Made by a program: the position numbers and the translations under genes
Assembly (NCBI GenBank): GCA_030539155.1
Contig: JAUNSP010000007.1
Coordinates: 1 to 37,175, forward strand
Direction of reading: 5' to 3'
Length of the DNA: 37,175 nt
Source: Clostridia bacterium
Lineage (GTDB): Bacteria > Bacillota > Clostridia > TANB77 > CAG-508
The notes under the pieces: generated by a model
Seen by the model: the letters and a program-made list of their open reading frames with translations, nothing else
Databases searched by the model: none
Told to the model about the DNA's origin: nothing
Shown here: piece after piece, positions 36,587-37,175 of the stretch
How positions within the stretch are numbered: position 1 is the first letter of the stretch
How the letters are laid out: every line of letters starts with the position of its first letter

Positions 36587-37175
36587 TTATACAAACATGT
36601 TTTGCATAAGTCCTTTTTTTAATTGAATTAATAATTTAAATTTTTCTTCTTCTTGATTAAATTTATCATTAAAATTATTTATAACATTTACTATAATTCG
36701 TTGCTCATTAATATCCGGAATTTTTACAGTCATATCAGATAATGTTGATAATACTATATACGGTGTATTTCCTTCTTTCTTTTCTAATTGTATTCTTTTA
36801 TTCAAATATCTTTCGAGAAAACATTTAATATATTGAATATCCTCTTTAAAATTATCCAATATGTAAGTTCTTTGATAAGCATCAAATTTTCCTTTATAAT
36901 AATGAATATAACCAACATAAGCTCCATTTCCAGATATTAGTAATGCCTCTGTATCAAAACTATAAGTATCTATATGATAGTAATTTTTGGCACATGTATA
37001 AAATCTATATTTACCATCAGGAACCATAGCATTCGCATCTAACTTTCCAGTATTTATATCACAAATGTCACCGAGCAAATAAGTTTTATATTCTTTATCA
37101 TTCTTAAAAACTTGTTGAAATAGTCCTTTTTTATACAACTTAAGGGCTTCTATTTTTTGTTCTTGCAGTTCTATT
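36587..37175 (-). CDS. hsdS: Type I restriction specificity subunit, C-terminal part (5' end outside window)
   Basis: About 196 visible residues of HsdS, which recognises DNA for a type I restriction-modification complex. They start with the end of the central coiled coil (ELQEQKIEALKLYKKGLFQQVF). The second target-recognition domain follows: YLLGDICDINTGKLDANAM, YRFYTCAKNYYHIDTYSFDTEALLISGNGAYVGYIHYYKGKFDAYQRTYIL and LSTLSDMTVKIPDINEQRIIVNVINNF. The C-terminal coiled coil is KLLIQLKKGLMQNMF. The frame is open to the edge, so the start, first half and probably hsdM/hsdR lie outside. It likely belongs to ICE cargo. Confidence 0.9.
   Translation of the reverse strand, partial: IELQEQKIEALKLYKKGLFQQVFKNDKEYKTYLLGDICDINTGKLDANAMVPDGKYRFYTCAKNYYHIDTYSFDTEALLISGNGAYVGYIHYYKGKFDAYQRTYILDNFKEDIQYIKCFLERYLNKRIQLEKKEGNTPYIVLSTLSDMTVKIPDINEQRIIVNVINNFNDKFNQEEEKFKLLIQLKKGLMQNMFV

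Larger units (their letters stand above)
4785..37175. mobile_element. Integrative conjugative element (left end in window, right end outside)
   Basis: The left junction with the amidase gene lies within about 4768-4785; the other junction is not in the window, so the element is at least 32 kb. It carries a large serine recombinase at its end, VirD4, VirB4, VirB6-, VirB3- and VirB2-like proteins, an M23 peptidase, an HxH relaxase, SSB, a sortase and adhesin, and cargo. The composition is a Gram-positive conjugative element with a minimised type IV secretion system. Whether everything up to the right edge belongs to one element is inferred from continuous accessory content. Confidence 0.8.

Noticed and set aside
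835-37175. A single composite element nested inside itself
   Set aside because: Amidase sequence at 4074-4784 lies between the two recombinase regions and is continuous with 565-834, so these are two separate insertions in one gene.
1-37175. Mycoplasma-type code with TGA as tryptophan
   Set aside because: Several well-defined genes end at TGA (hydrolase, relaxase, DUF1848) and tryptophan is TGG throughout.

Overview
This is an AT-rich, low-GC Bacillota-type window, probably from a gut Bacilli or Clostridia relative. TGA is used as a stop, SD sequences are strong, and the flanking chromosomal genes are SleB-like and LysM-amidase cell-wall hydrolases. It is almost entirely mobile DNA. A chromosomal N-acetylmuramoyl-L-alanine amidase gene (minus strand, Amidase_3 domain plus LysM repeats) has been broken twice. 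Its LysM end lies at 565-834 and its middle part at 4074 to about 4784. Its N-terminal part must lie beyond the right edge.

Region by region. (1) 2-564: the end of a SleB-type hydrolase, terminators and a short empty spacer. (2) 835-4073: a compact 3.2-kb element flanked by a 6-bp repeat (ATCTCC). It carries a large serine recombinase, a chain of tiny upstream ORFs, a 100-bp branched inverted-repeat structure and two cargo genes, one with a CFI-box-like motif. (3) From about 4785 to the right edge: a second, much larger integrative conjugative element (ICE) with its own large serine recombinase at the left end. Almost all of its genes read leftward.

ICE layout, right to left in transcription order: a type I restriction specificity gene at the edge; a double-HTH repressor divergent from an unknown 248-residue gene; a sigma-like regulator behind an attenuator-like leader; a structured RNA candidate; surface proteins (thioester and Cna-B adhesin with a VPNTN sorting signal, and a sortase); a replication or transfer accessory block (RepA-type HTH, two SSB-like proteins, DUF3846, an MGYRSDV protein and a dead copy of it); and the mating-pore genes VirB2-, VirB6- and VirB3-like. 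A 6-kb cargo block then separates these from VirB4 and the M23 peptidase. After those come a putative oriT, a mobilisation operon (RHH protein, zinc-ribbon protein, MobC-like protein, HxH relaxase), an orphan DNA methyltransferase with an XRE regulator, VirD4 and the recombinase.

The cargo block holds an HxlR regulator, a zinc-type macrodomain and a SirTM-class sirtuin (a predicted reversible ADP-ribosylation pair), a DUF1848 protein, an MBL-fold protein with a matching operator, DUF1697, a lipoprotein and a small-molecule-type methyltransferase. Four cargo transcription units end in the same AAATTGTAATTT-type motif.

The most interesting observation is that the small element and the ICE share an 18-bp hairpin (ATTTTGCACTTGCAAAAT) and an upstream AGCAGGATAA block at almost identical spacing, each next to a long hairpin. 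In the ICE this lies directly upstream of the relaxase operon. The simplest reading is that it is oriT and that the small element mimics it so as to be mobilised by the ICE.
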